Of a DNA stretch of 64,000 nucleotides, positions 38,043-46,470 are shown piece by piece. How positions within the stretch are numbered: the stretch's first letter is position 1; each line of letters starts with the position of its first letter. The notes under the pieces were generated by a model, which was not told the origin of the DNA, made no database searches, and was given only the letters and a program-made list of their open reading frames with translations. Both the position numbers and the translations under genes were made by a program. Origin of the DNA: Castellaniella sp. (GTDB lineage Bacteria > Pseudomonadota > Gammaproteobacteria > Burkholderiales > Burkholderiaceae_B); the NCBI GenBank assembly GCA_019104865.1, contig JAHRWZ010000102.1, positions 1 through 64,000 of the forward strand, given 5' to 3'.

Positions 38043-39229
38043 CCGCGTCCAGCCTCGGCGGGCGGCTTGCCGGCTGGCTGCGGATCTCGCATGTGTCATC
38101 CGGCTTCATTGCCGTTCTGGTGGGCTACACCAGTTCAGTCGCCATCGTCTTTCAGGCGGCCAGCGCAGCCGGCGCGCACGACGCTCAACTGGCGTCCTGG
38201 ATGTGGGCCCTGGGACTTGGCATGGGGATCACCTGCATCGGCCTGTCGCTGGCCTGGCGCGCACCGGTACTGACCGCCTGGTCGACGCCCGGCGCCGCCC
38301 TGCTGGCCACCAGCCTCGGCGACATCGGCCTTGCCCAGTCCATCGGCGTCTTCATGGTCAGCTCCGTGCTGATCACCCTATGCGGCATCACCGGCTGGTT
38401 CCAGAAGATCATGGACTGGGTGCCGCGACACCTGGCGTCGGCCATGCTGGCAGGGATCCTGCTGCGTTTCGGCATGGATCTGTTCACCTCGATGCACGGG
38501 CGCCCGGCCCTGGTCATCGCCATGTTCGCCGCGTTCCTGCTGGCCCGCAGGTTCGTGCCCCGCTACAGCGTGCCGCTGGCGCTACTGGCCGGCATCGTCT
38601 GCGCCAGCCTGCAAGGCGGACTGCCCCTGGCCGGGCTGGACTGGACACCGGCTCACCCGGTCTGGATGGCGCCGTCGTTCTCGCTGTCCGCCATGATTGG
38701 GGTCGCGCTGCCGCTGTTCATTGTCACCATGACCTCGCAGAACATTCCCGGCCTGGCGGTGCTGCGCGCCAACGGCTACGCGCGTGTGCCCGCTTCACCG
38801 CTGATTTCCTGGACGGGCGCCACGGGGATGATCCTGGCTCCCTTCGGCGGCTACGCCTACAACCTCGCAGCCATCACCGCGGCCATCTGCATGAGCCCGG
38901 ATGCCGACCCGGACGCCCGGGAACGCTACAAGGCATCCGTCTGGGCAGGGGTGTTCTATCTGCTGACCGGCATTTTCGGGGCGACCGTCGTGGCGCTGTT
39001 CGCGGCGTTCCCCCACGAACTGGTCGCGGCAATCGCAGGCCTGGCCCTGCTGAGCACCCTGGGCACCAGCATCCATGAATCCCTGCAGGCCCCCGAACAC
39101 CGGGACGCCGCCTTGGTCACTTTTCTGGCCACGGCATCCGGCATGAGCCTGCTGGGTATCGGCAGCGCATTCTGGGGGCTGGTGCTGGGGGGCGTCTGCC
39201 ACTTCGCCCTGCGGCGGAAGCACTCATGA
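38039..39229 (+). CDS. benE: Benzoate/H+ symporter BenE
   Basis: Inner-membrane transporter of 396 residues with about 12 hydrophobic segments. BenE features: SGFIAVLVGYTSSVAIVFQAA near the N-terminus, AWSTPGAALLATS, MLAGILLRFGMD, LPLFIVTMTSQNIPGLAVLRANGY and APFGGYAYNLAAITAAICMSPDADPD. Start ATG 38039 overlaps the upstream HDOD gene. Its presence 2 kb from the mandelate-type cluster fits handling of benzoate made by that pathway, although no benzoate dioxygenase is in the window. Followed by a terminator hairpin. Confidence 0.92.
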   Translation: MTASSLGGRLAGWLRISHVSSGFIAVLVGYTSSVAIVFQAASAAGAHDAQLASWMWALGLGMGITCIGLSLAWRAPVLTAWSTPGAALLATSLGDIGLAQSIGVFMVSSVLITLCGITGWFQKIMDWVPRHLASAMLAGILLRFGMDLFTSMHGRPALVIAMFAAFLLARRFVPRYSVPLALLAGIVCASLQGGLPLAGLDWTPAHPVWMAPSFSLSAMIGVALPLFIVTMTSQNIPGLAVLRANGYARVPASPLISWTGATGMILAPFGGYAYNLAAITAAICMSPDADPDARERYKASVWAGVFYLLTGIFGATVVALFAAFPHELVAAIAGLALLSTLGTSIHESLQAPEHRDAALVTFLATASGMSLLGIGSAFWGLVLGGVCHFALRRKHS

Positions 39230-39232
39230 AGC

Positions 39233-39256
39233 AGCCCGGCGGTTTCCCGCCGGGCT
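39233..39256. terminator. Stem-loop between convergent benE and dctP genes
   Basis: AGCCCGGCGG pairs with CCGCCGGGCT (10 bp, loop TTTC), starting 4 bases after the benE stop. Position between convergent genes and a compact GC stem support termination; no T-tract. Confidence 0.65.
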
Positions 39257-39310
39257 CATCGGGTCATGTCGTGATTCCGGATTGAGGCACGGCCGTGAAT
39301 CGAACGAGGA

Positions 39311-40366
39311 TCACTGGCGCGTCGCGTACTGCTTCACCAGGTTGCGGGCCGCCGCGTACAGATCGGCGCCCTTCCCGCCCTTCTTGTCGACCGCCTGGAT
39401 CCACAGGTCGCGCACGCCCTGGGTCGCCTTGATCCAGTTCTGGTATTCGGCGTCATCCATGTAGTGGAACGTGCTGCCGTTCTCCTTGGACGTCTTCATG
39501 AACTCGGCTTCACGCTCATCGAAGACCGTGCGGCCAGCCCACGCGGACACATCGGCGCCGCTGTTGTCGTCGATCACCTTCTTCAGATCCGCAGGCAGGC
39601 TGTCGTAACGCGCCTGGTTCATCCCGAACAGGAAGATCGAATTGCCCATGCGCGGCTTGCCCTGGGGCACGTCAAGGTGGTAGCGGGAAATCTCGTCGAG
39701 CTTGATGGCCGGGACACCTTCCCAAGGAACAGTTGCGCCATCAACGACCCCCTTGGCCAGCGAATCCGGGACAGCCGGCAAAGGCATCTGCACCGGAACG
39801 GCGCCGATCATATCCAGCATCTGAGAATTGACCCGATTGGCCGAGCGGATCTTCATGCCCTTCATGTCCGCCAAGGTCTTGGGCTGCTTGTTGACGAAAT
39901 GCATCAGGGTGCCACTATGCGTGTGCATGAAGATCGGATGCACGCCCTTGTATTCGTCCAGGGCGTATTTCTGGGTGAACTCCCACAGGGCGCGGCTGCC
40001 CGATTCAGCATTTGGCACCAACCAGGGCAATTCGTAGACGGCGCTTTTGGTAAAGCGGCCCGCCGCGTAGGTCGGCAAGGTCCAGACGATATCGGCCACC
40101 CCGTCCTTGGCCTGATCAAACAGCTGCGCAGGCGTGCCGCCTAGCTGCATGGCCGGATAGATCTGGCAGACCAGTCGCTGATTGGATTCCTGCGCGATCT
40201 TGTTGCACCACGGCTGGATCAGGTTCACCTGAGCATTGGAGGTGGACGGCAGAAAATGATGGACCCTGAGGACGATCTGCTCAGCGTGAGCGGCGGCGAC
40301 CAGCATCAGGCTGGCGGCCATTCCCGTCAGCAGGCGCACTGTCGGTTTCAGAGGGGGTCGTTTCAT
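39311..40366 (-). CDS. TRAP transporter solute-binding protein (DctP type), copy 1
   Basis: Periplasmic binding protein, 351 residues, with a signal peptide ending AHA-E (about residue 27). The mature start EQIVLRVHHFLPSTSNAQVNLIQPWCNKIAQESN and MKGMKIRSANRVNSQMLDMIGA carry the DctP fold and the conserved ligand-binding Arg. It is clearly paralogous to the adjacent copy, with long identical stretches. AAAAGGAG precedes ATG 40366. Last gene of the leftward cluster. The ligand is probably a mandelate-type aromatic acid, judged from the neighbouring enzymes only. Confidence 0.9.
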   Translation of the reverse strand: MKRPPLKPTVRLLTGMAASLMLVAAAHAEQIVLRVHHFLPSTSNAQVNLIQPWCNKIAQESNQRLVCQIYPAMQLGGTPAQLFDQAKDGVADIVWTLPTYAAGRFTKSAVYELPWLVPNAESGSRALWEFTQKYALDEYKGVHPIFMHTHSGTLMHFVNKQPKTLADMKGMKIRSANRVNSQMLDMIGAVPVQMPLPAVPDSLAKGVVDGATVPWEGVPAIKLDEISRYHLDVPQGKPRMGNSIFLFGMNQARYDSLPADLKKVIDDNSGADVSAWAGRTVFDEREAEFMKTSKENGSTFHYMDDAEYQNWIKATQGVRDLWIQAVDKKGGKGADLYAAARNLVKQYATRQ

Positions 40367-40430
40367 TGAGTGTCTCCTTTTGATAAAACCCGCGTCAGCC
40401 GGGAGGCTGGAATTCCGGGGTGTCGATGAT

Positions 40431-40454
40431 GGCCCGCGCGAAGTGGCGCGGGTC
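40431..40454 (-). terminator. Stem-loop between the two dctP genes
   Basis: Arms around CCCGCGC (40433-40439) and GCGCGGG (40446-40452), extendable by a G-T and a G-C pair. It lies 12 bases after the upstream dctP stop and may reduce read-through into the distal copy or protect the upstream mRNA. Confidence 0.4.
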
Positions 40455-40466
40455 GTCGTGCCGAGA

Positions 40467-41534
40467 TCATTGCCCCGAAGCGGCATGCTCCTTGATCATG
40501 TTGCGGGCTGCGGCCAGCAGTTCGACGCCGTTGCCGCCCTTGGCATCGACCGCCTTGATCCAATCCTTGCTGACGCCCTGAGTGGCCTCGACGAAGCGGC
40601 GGTATTCTGAATCCGGCATGTTGTAGAACCGATTACCGGCGGCCTTGGCCTGCTCCTTGAACTTGGGGATGATCTCGTCGAAACCGACCCGGCCGGCCCA
40701 GGCGGAGGCCTTCAGGCCGCTGTTGTCGTCGATGATTTTCTTCAGGTCGACCGGCAGGCTGTCGTAGCGGGCCTGGTTCATGCCGAACAAGAAGATCGTG
40801 TTCGACAGACGGGGGGCACCTTCGGGCACGTCGAAGTGATAGTTGGAGATCTCAGACAGCTTGATCGCCGGAGCGCTCTCCCAGGGCACGGTTACCCCGT
40901 CCACTACACCTTTGCTGAGTGCTTCGGGCACGGCCGGCATCGGCATCTGCACCGGCACGGCACCTAGCGCCTCGATGGTACGGGAATTCGAACGTGTCGC
41001 CGCCCGAATCTTCAGTCCCTTCAGATCCTCCAGCGTCCTGGGTTGCTTGCTCGAAAAGTGGAACAGCGCCCCGTCATGCAGATGCATGAAGATCGGATGC
41101 ACGCCCTTGAACTCGTCCATCGAATACTGATGGACGTATTCCCACAGCGCCTGGCTGCCGGCTTCGGCCTTCACCGCGATCCAGGGTAGCTCGAAGACCT
41201 CGCTCTTCACGAAGCGGCCCGCCGCGTAGGTCGGCACGGTCCAGACGATGTCGGCCACGCCGTCCTTGGCTTGGTCGAACAGTTGCGCGGGCGTGCCGCC
41301 CAGCTGCATCGCCGGGTAGATCTGGCAGACCATGCGCTGATTGGATTCCTGCGCGATCTTGTTGCACCACGGCTGGATCAGGTTCACCTGGGCGCTGGAA
41401 GTCGCCGGCAGGAAATGGGCCACACGCAGGACGACCTGATCGGCTGCCTGAGCACCCGTGGCTAACGTCAGGCCCAGAGCCAGCGCCGCCAGGGCCTTGC
41501 CAAGACGTGATGTTGTCAAGTACTGCTGCGTCAT
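40467..41534 (-). CDS. TRAP transporter solute-binding protein (DctP type), copy 2
   Basis: Periplasmic binding protein, 355 residues, with a signal peptide ending AQA-A (about residue 31). It shares with copy 1 the segments LIQPWCNKIAQESNQR, QIYPAMQLGGTPAQLFDQAKDGVADIVWT and LFGMNQARYDSLP. They differ in the ligand lobe (LKIRAATRSNSRTIEALGAVPVQMPMPAVPEALSK here), so specificities may differ. CGAGGAGAC precedes ATG 41534. The frame stays open far upstream to 43136, but that part is antisense-like within dctM. Follows dctM by 77 bases. Confidence 0.9.
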   Translation of the reverse strand: MTQQYLTTSRLGKALAALALGLTLATGAQAADQVVLRVAHFLPATSSAQVNLIQPWCNKIAQESNQRMVCQIYPAMQLGGTPAQLFDQAKDGVADIVWTVPTYAAGRFVKSEVFELPWIAVKAEAGSQALWEYVHQYSMDEFKGVHPIFMHLHDGALFHFSSKQPRTLEDLKGLKIRAATRSNSRTIEALGAVPVQMPMPAVPEALSKGVVDGVTVPWESAPAIKLSEISNYHFDVPEGAPRLSNTIFLFGMNQARYDSLPVDLKKIIDDNSGLKASAWAGRVGFDEIIPKFKEQAKAAGNRFYNMPDSEYRRFVEATQGVSKDWIKAVDAKGGNGVELLAAARNMIKEHAASGQ

Positions 41535-41611
41535 GCTTGTCTCCTCGTGGATAAGTGGGAATTGCTTCTCTTTATGTGTAGTTGGTGCAACCTTGAACGC
41601 CGGGCCATGGT

Positions 41612-42946
41612 TCAGAGCGCCCCGAAGGTCTTTACCAGGACCAGGGAAATACTGGGGAACAGCACCAGGGCCGCGATGCGAATGAAGTCCGACGCCAGGA
41701 AAGGGATAACCCCCTTGAAGGTTTCCGTCAGCGGGACGTCCTTGGCCAGGCGGTTGATGATGTAGACGTTCATGCCAACGGGCGGGTGGACCAGACCGAT
41801 CTCCACGACCATCAGGGCCAGGATCCCGAACCAGATCGACTTGTCGTCGTGGCCCATGCCATAGAAATCCAGCCCCATCACCATCGGATAGAAGATGGGA
41901 ATCGTCAGCAGGATCATGGCCAGCGAATCCATCACACAGCCCAGAAAAATATAGACCAGCAGGATGGACACGATCACCAGGAAAGGCGACAGGCCGCTGT
42001 GCTGCACCCAGGAGGCCAGTTCCGCCGGCATCTGCGACAGGGCCAGGGACACGTTCAGCATGTCCGCTCCCAGCAGCACCAGATAGATCATGGCCGTGGC
42101 CTGCGCCGTGCCCAGGGCGCTCTCGAGCAGGCCTTTCCAGCGCAGGCCGCCCGACACCACCGCAATGATCCCGCAGGCCGCCGCCCCGATGGCAGCGGCT
42201 TCGGTCGGCGTCGCCCACCCCGCATAGATGCCCACGATGACGATGAAGAACACCGCCAGCACCGGCCCGACCTGGATCAGTGCCTTCAGGCGCTCCGACC
42301 AGGCTGTCCGTGCGCCGGCGGGCCCCATCTCGGGCTTGCGGCGCACGATGATCTGGATCACGACCATGTAGCCGATCATGGCTATCAGGCCCGGGATGAC
42401 CGCCGCCATGAAGAGCTTGCCAATGGATTCCTGGGTCAGGATGGCGTAGATGATCAGCGGCACGGACGGCGGGATCATGATGCCCAGCGTCCCACCCGCG
42501 GCCAGCGTGCCGGTGGCCAGGCTGCCGGCGTAGCCGTAGCGGCGCAGTTCCGGCAGCACAACCTGCCCCATGGTCGCGGCGGTAGCCAGGGAAGATCCGC
42601 AGATGGCGCCGAAACCGGCGCAAGCACCGACCGCGGCCATCGCCACGCCGCCTCGCCGATGGCCGATGAAGGCGCTGACGAACCGAAACAGGCTGCGGCT
42701 CAGGCCGCCGTGGGTGGCGAACTGCCCCATCAGCAGGAACAGCGGAATCACCACGAGGTCGTAATTCGACAGCCGGGCATAGGCCAGATTCTTCAGCGAC
42801 GCCATGAGCGGCGCCCAGTTGCTGCCCGCCAGGTAGACATACCCCCCGGCCCCGGCGACAAACATGGAGATCCCGATGGGAACGCGGACCACCATGAGGG
42901 TCAGCAGGACCGCGAACATGATGAAACCGATGGTGATGCCGCTCAT
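41612..42946 (-). CDS. dctM: TRAP transporter large permease (DctM type)
   Basis: Inner-membrane subunit of 444 residues with about 12-13 hydrophobic segments, which couples sodium flow to solute uptake. Family segments: VRVPIGISMFVAGAGGYVYL, LVVIPLFLLMGQFATHGGLSRSLF, GGTLGIMIPPSVPLIIYAILTQESIGKLFMA, GWATPTEAAAIGA and GLVHPPVGMNVYIINRLAKDVP. ATG 42946 overlaps the dctQ stop (ATGA). Runs in the order dctQ-dctM-dctP-dctP, downstream of the aromatic-acid enzymes. Confidence 0.93.
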   Translation of the reverse strand: MSGITIGFIMFAVLLTLMVVRVPIGISMFVAGAGGYVYLAGSNWAPLMASLKNLAYARLSNYDLVVIPLFLLMGQFATHGGLSRSLFRFVSAFIGHRRGGVAMAAVGACAGFGAICGSSLATAATMGQVVLPELRRYGYAGSLATGTLAAGGTLGIMIPPSVPLIIYAILTQESIGKLFMAAVIPGLIAMIGYMVVIQIIVRRKPEMGPAGARTAWSERLKALIQVGPVLAVFFIVIVGIYAGWATPTEAAAIGAAACGIIAVVSGGLRWKGLLESALGTAQATAMIYLVLLGADMLNVSLALSQMPAELASWVQHSGLSPFLVIVSILLVYIFLGCVMDSLAMILLTIPIFYPMVMGLDFYGMGHDDKSIWFGILALMVVEIGLVHPPVGMNVYIINRLAKDVPLTETFKGVIPFLASDFIRIAALVLFPSISLVLVKTFGAL

Positions 42947-43506
42947 GACCGAACCTCCGCGCGACGGGTCCACGATGCCCGCAGATGCAGGCCGCACATG
43001 TAAAAGCCGGCCAGCGCCAGCAGGACGAAACCCGGGACCATGCCCACCTGAGCCGCCCACACAGGCCAGCCCAGGATGGCCGAGGTCTCGCCTGCGTCGA
43101 ACAGCGACATGGCCCCGACCCAGCTGCGCCAGGCAATCAGAACGCCGAACAGCCCCACCAGCAGCGAGCCGAACGCGTCCAGCAGATGGACGGTTCCCGG
43201 CTCGGCGCGCGCGGTGAAAAAGTCGACCTTCACATCGCCGCCTTCCAGATGGCAGTAGGCGAAGAAGGTAGCCGAGGCCGTTGCCGCCACCATCATCAGG
43301 ACTTCCATGTCGCCCGGCACGGGCATGGCCAGCAGCTTGCGCCCGACGACGGAAATCAGGGATATGCCGACCAGCGCCACGAAGGCCAGGCCCCCCAGGG
43401 TTGCCAGGAATTTGGATAGCAGAAGCAGGGCCCGGCCATACGGACCGAACTGGGCCGGGAGTAGGACAGGCGGGACGTGAGCCTCGTCAGCCGAGGGTGT
43501 GTGCAT
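42943..43506 (-). CDS. dctQ: TRAP transporter small permease (DctQ type)
   Basis: Inner-membrane subunit, 187 residues, four hydrophobic segments. The DctQ pattern is visible in ISVVGRKLLAMPVPGDMEVLMMVAATASATFFAYCHLEGGDVKVDFF, in which the polar stretch after TM2 is characteristic. A ~25-residue N-terminal tail precedes TM1. GGAGA lies just before ATG 43506. It pairs with DctM; translation is coupled. A strong hairpin separates it from the upstream dehydrogenase gene. Confidence 0.87.
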   Translation of the reverse strand: MHTPSADEAHVPPVLLPAQFGPYGRALLLLSKFLATLGGLAFVALVGISLISVVGRKLLAMPVPGDMEVLMMVAATASATFFAYCHLEGGDVKVDFFTARAEPGTVHLLDAFGSLLVGLFGVLIAWRSWVGAMSLFDAGETSAILGWPVWAAQVGMVPGFVLLALAGFYMCGLHLRASWTRRAEVRS

Positions 43507-43540
43507 GGTGTCTCCAGATGTTGGATGTCTTTTCTTTTGA

Positions 43541-43566
43541 GAGCCCCGGCCTCCAGGCCGGGGCTC
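43541..43566. terminator. Stem-loop between the FAD dehydrogenase gene and dctQ
   Basis: GAGCCCCGGCC pairs perfectly with GGCCGGGGCTC (11 bp, 4-base loop), 2 bases after the dehydrogenase stop. On the coding strand no T-tract follows, so it may attenuate or stabilise mRNA rather than end transcription, dividing enzyme from transporter genes. Confidence 0.5.
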
Positions 43567-43568
43567 CG

Positions 43569-44969
43569 TCAGCCGACAGGTTCGGGCAGGACCTTGCCAG
43601 GGTTGAGCAGACCCAGCGGATCCAGCGTGGCCTTCAAGGCGCGCATGGTGCTCAGTTCGGCCTGACTGCGGCTGAACTCGAGATAGGGCCGCTTGAGCAC
43701 GCCGATTCCATGTTCGGCCGACACCGAGCCACCCCAGTCGCGCACCAGGCCGTAGACGACCTCGTCGATCTTCGACTCGGGAAAGGGATCCTGATCGACC
43801 TTGACGCCGATATGGACGTTGGAGTCACCCACATGCCCGAAGAACACGGTCCGCGCATCGGGCCAGCGTCGCTGCACCGCGCGCGTGCAGGCCAGGATGA
43901 AGTCCCCCAACTGCCCGGTCGGAATGCTGACGTCATAGCCGGCGTGCGGCCAGAAGATGCGCTGCAACTCGCCTGACGCATCACGCACCGACCACAGGGT
44001 CATCGCATGCGCCTCGGACTGGGCGATCACCGCATCCTGGACGATGTCGGACATCAGGGCCTCGCCCAGCACCGCCTCGAAGCGGGCCTGATCCGCTTGC
44101 TGGTCGGTCCCCATGGACTCCAGCAGCACATAGGCGCCATGTCCATGCGGCACGGGGGTGGGCAACGACGGCAGCTGCGTCGTCACCAGTTCGTAGAAAT
44201 CCGGCCACATGAGCTCGAAGGCCGAGAGACTGGGCCCAAGACCCGATTTGGCATGATTCAGCAGACGGACCACGGCGGAATAGTCCACCAGCGCGCACAA
44301 CGCGGTGCAGCGGCTGCGCGGCTGCGGGAACAGGCGCAGCACCACCCGCGTGATGACGCCCAGGGTACCCTCGCTGCCGATGAACAACTGCTTGAGGTCA
44401 TAGCCTGTGTTGTTCTTGAGCATCTTGTTCATCTGGGTCAGCACGGTGCCGTCCATCAGCACGGCTTCCAGCCCCAGCACCAGGTCGCGGGTCATGCCGT
44501 AGCGCAGCACCCGGTTGCCGCCCGCGTTGGTCGACAGGTTGCCGCCGATGCGGCAGGAACCCCGGGCTCCCAGATCCAGCGGAAACAGGAACCCGGCGTG
44601 CTGGGCCGCGCGCTGGATCGTCTCCAGCGCGGTCCCCGCCCCGACCGTCATGGTGGCCGCCGCCGTATCGACTTCGTGGATGGCGTCGAGCCGCTCCAGA
44701 CAGAGCACGACGCAGCCTTCGATCGGCAGGGCACCGCCCGCCAGACCCGTGCGTCCGCCCTGGGGCACCACCGGCACCCGGGCGGCGTGACAGGCGCGCA
44801 GGACAGCGGACACCTGGTCGGTGTCGGCCGGTCGGACCACGGTGAGCGGCTGGCCCAGCGGCGTTTTAATCATCCAGTCATGCAGGAAGCGATCCTCGAT
44901 GGCACCTTCCGTAAAGCACTGGCCTGCGCCGACGACAGCACGCAGCGTATCGAGCAGATTTTCCGTCAT
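43569..44969 (-). CDS. FAD-linked 2-hydroxyacid dehydrogenase, GlcD/DLD type
   Basis: A 466-residue VAO-superfamily flavoprotein oxidising a D-2-hydroxyacid to the 2-oxoacid. The FAD-binding domain has VPVVPQGGRTGLAGGALPIEGCVVLCLERL, LGARGSCRIGGNLSTNAGGNRVLRYGMTRDLVLGLEAVL and LFIGSEGTLGVITRVVLRLFP. The C-terminal domain has FFGHVGDSNVHIGV and VSAEHGIGVLKRPYL with the substrate/metal histidines. The canonical (S)-mandelate dehydrogenase MdlB is an unrelated FMN enzyme. Given benzoylformate decarboxylase and aldehyde dehydrogenase just upstream, I infer a D-mandelate-type substrate. ATG 44969 is 9 bases after the aldehyde dehydrogenase stop. Confidence 0.88.
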   Translation of the reverse strand: MTENLLDTLRAVVGAGQCFTEGAIEDRFLHDWMIKTPLGQPLTVVRPADTDQVSAVLRACHAARVPVVPQGGRTGLAGGALPIEGCVVLCLERLDAIHEVDTAAATMTVGAGTALETIQRAAQHAGFLFPLDLGARGSCRIGGNLSTNAGGNRVLRYGMTRDLVLGLEAVLMDGTVLTQMNKMLKNNTGYDLKQLFIGSEGTLGVITRVVLRLFPQPRSRCTALCALVDYSAVVRLLNHAKSGLGPSLSAFELMWPDFYELVTTQLPSLPTPVPHGHGAYVLLESMGTDQQADQARFEAVLGEALMSDIVQDAVIAQSEAHAMTLWSVRDASGELQRIFWPHAGYDVSIPTGQLGDFILACTRAVQRRWPDARTVFFGHVGDSNVHIGVKVDQDPFPESKIDEVVYGLVRDWGGSVSAEHGIGVLKRPYLEFSRSQAELSTMRALKATLDPLGLLNPGKVLPEPVG

Positions 44970-44978
44970 GGCGGAGCC

Positions 44979-46430
44979 TCAGAACGGATAGGCGCGCGGC
45001 GCCGTCTGGACCGTGATCCAGCGCAGTTCGGTGAAAGCATCGATCCCCGCCCTGCCGCCGAACCGGCCGTAGCCGCTGTCCTTGACGCCGCCGAACGGCA
45101 TCTGCGGCTCGTCATGGACGGTCGGGCCGTTGATGTGGCAAATCCCCGACTGGATCCGTCCGGCAATGCGCATGGCGCGTGCGACGTCCCGACCGATCAC
45201 GGCGGACGACAGGCCATAGGCGCTGTCGTTGGCGCAGGCGACCGCGGCATCCTCGCCTTCGACCCGGACGATGGCCTTGACCGGGCCGAACGTCTCCTCG
45301 GCATAGATCCGCATGTCCGGCGTCACGTGGTCCAGCAGCGTAGCCGGCATCAGGGTGTCGTCCGACTTGCCGCCGCACAGCAGCTTCGCGCCCTTGGACA
45401 GGGCATCATCGATCATGGCGTTGCAGCGATGAACGGCGGCCATGTCCACCACCGACCCTAGCACCACCGGCCCCTTGCGCGGATCGCCAACCGGCAACCC
45501 GCGCACCTTGTCGGCCAGCCGGGTGACGAAGGCATCCGCGATGGCTTCATCGACGACAATGCGCTCCGTCGACATGCAGATCTGACCCGAATTGGCGAAA
45601 GCGCCGAAAGCGGCGGCATTGACCGCGCACTCCAGGTCCGCGTCGTCGAGCACCACCAGGGGCGCCTTGCCGCCCAGTTCCAGCACGACCGGCTTGAGAT
45701 GCTGCGCGCACAGACCGGCAATGATCCGCCCGACCTTGGTCGAACCGGTGAAATTCACGCGCCGTGTGGCCGGGTGGGCCACCAGCGCCTCGACCACGGC
45801 GGGCGCGTCATCCGGCGCATTGGTGATGAAATTCACGACCCCCTCGGGCATCCCGGCTTCCTGCAAGGACTCGATGATCAGGCCATGCGTGGCGGGACAC
45901 AGTTCGGAGCCCTTCAGGACCACAGTATTACCGCAGGCCAGCGGCGTGGCGATCGCCCGCACCCCCAGGATGATCGGCGCATTCCAGGGAGCCATGCCCA
46001 CCACGACGCCTGCCGGCACGCGCTGCGCCATGGCCAGATTGCCCGGCACGTCGGACGGGATGACCTCGCCGCCGATCTGCGAGGTCAGCGCCGCCGCCTC
46101 GCGCAGCATGCCGGCTGCCAGATGGACGTTGAACCCGGCCCAGAGGGCCGATGCCCCCGTTTCAGCCGCCATCGCGGCCACGAAATCGGCTTCGCGGGCT
46201 TCCAGTGCATCGGCAGCCTTGCTCAGCAGGGCGCGTCGCCGGCTGGGGCCGGTCTGGGACCACTGCGCAAAGGCATCAGCCGCCGCCTGCACGGCCGCCT
46301 GCGCATCCGCGGGCGTGGCGGCTGGCGCCACCGTGGCCACGCCACCGTCGAGCGGATTGCGGCGTTCGAAGGTCTTGCCTTCGCTGGCTTGCCGATGCCG
46401 ACCCCGGATCAGCAGAGAAATGGTGCTCAT
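44979..46430 (-). CDS. Aromatic aldehyde dehydrogenase (benzaldehyde/vanillin/salicylaldehyde type)
   Basis: NAD(P)-dependent aldehyde dehydrogenase, 483 residues, of the branch that oxidises benzaldehyde, vanillin and salicylaldehyde. Catalytic Glu251 lies in VLELGGKAPLVVL and Cys285 in FANSGQICMSTERI. GMAPWNAPIILGVRAIATPLACGNTVVLK, VNFTGSTKVGR and EETFGPV complete the family pattern. AGGAGGA is placed ideally before ATG 46430. It follows the decarboxylase by 40 bases, so the natural substrate is probably the benzaldehyde released by that enzyme. Substituents on the ring cannot be read from sequence. Confidence 0.9.
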   Translation of the reverse strand: MSTISLLIRGRHRQASEGKTFERRNPLDGGVATVAPAATPADAQAAVQAAADAFAQWSQTGPSRRRALLSKAADALEAREADFVAAMAAETGASALWAGFNVHLAAGMLREAAALTSQIGGEVIPSDVPGNLAMAQRVPAGVVVGMAPWNAPIILGVRAIATPLACGNTVVLKGSELCPATHGLIIESLQEAGMPEGVVNFITNAPDDAPAVVEALVAHPATRRVNFTGSTKVGRIIAGLCAQHLKPVVLELGGKAPLVVLDDADLECAVNAAAFGAFANSGQICMSTERIVVDEAIADAFVTRLADKVRGLPVGDPRKGPVVLGSVVDMAAVHRCNAMIDDALSKGAKLLCGGKSDDTLMPATLLDHVTPDMRIYAEETFGPVKAIVRVEGEDAAVACANDSAYGLSSAVIGRDVARAMRIAGRIQSGICHINGPTVHDEPQMPFGGVKDSGYGRFGGRAGIDAFTELRWITVQTAPRAYPF

Positions 46431-46470
46431 GGTGTCCTCCTGGAAGGTAATGTGTTTTTATATGCAGTCG

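Noticed and set aside
41535..43136. Large N-terminal extension of the second dctP frame, which would give 889 residues
   Set aside because: The extra part reads as a +1 shadow of dctM/dctQ, and dctP has its own signal peptide and ribosome site at 41534.
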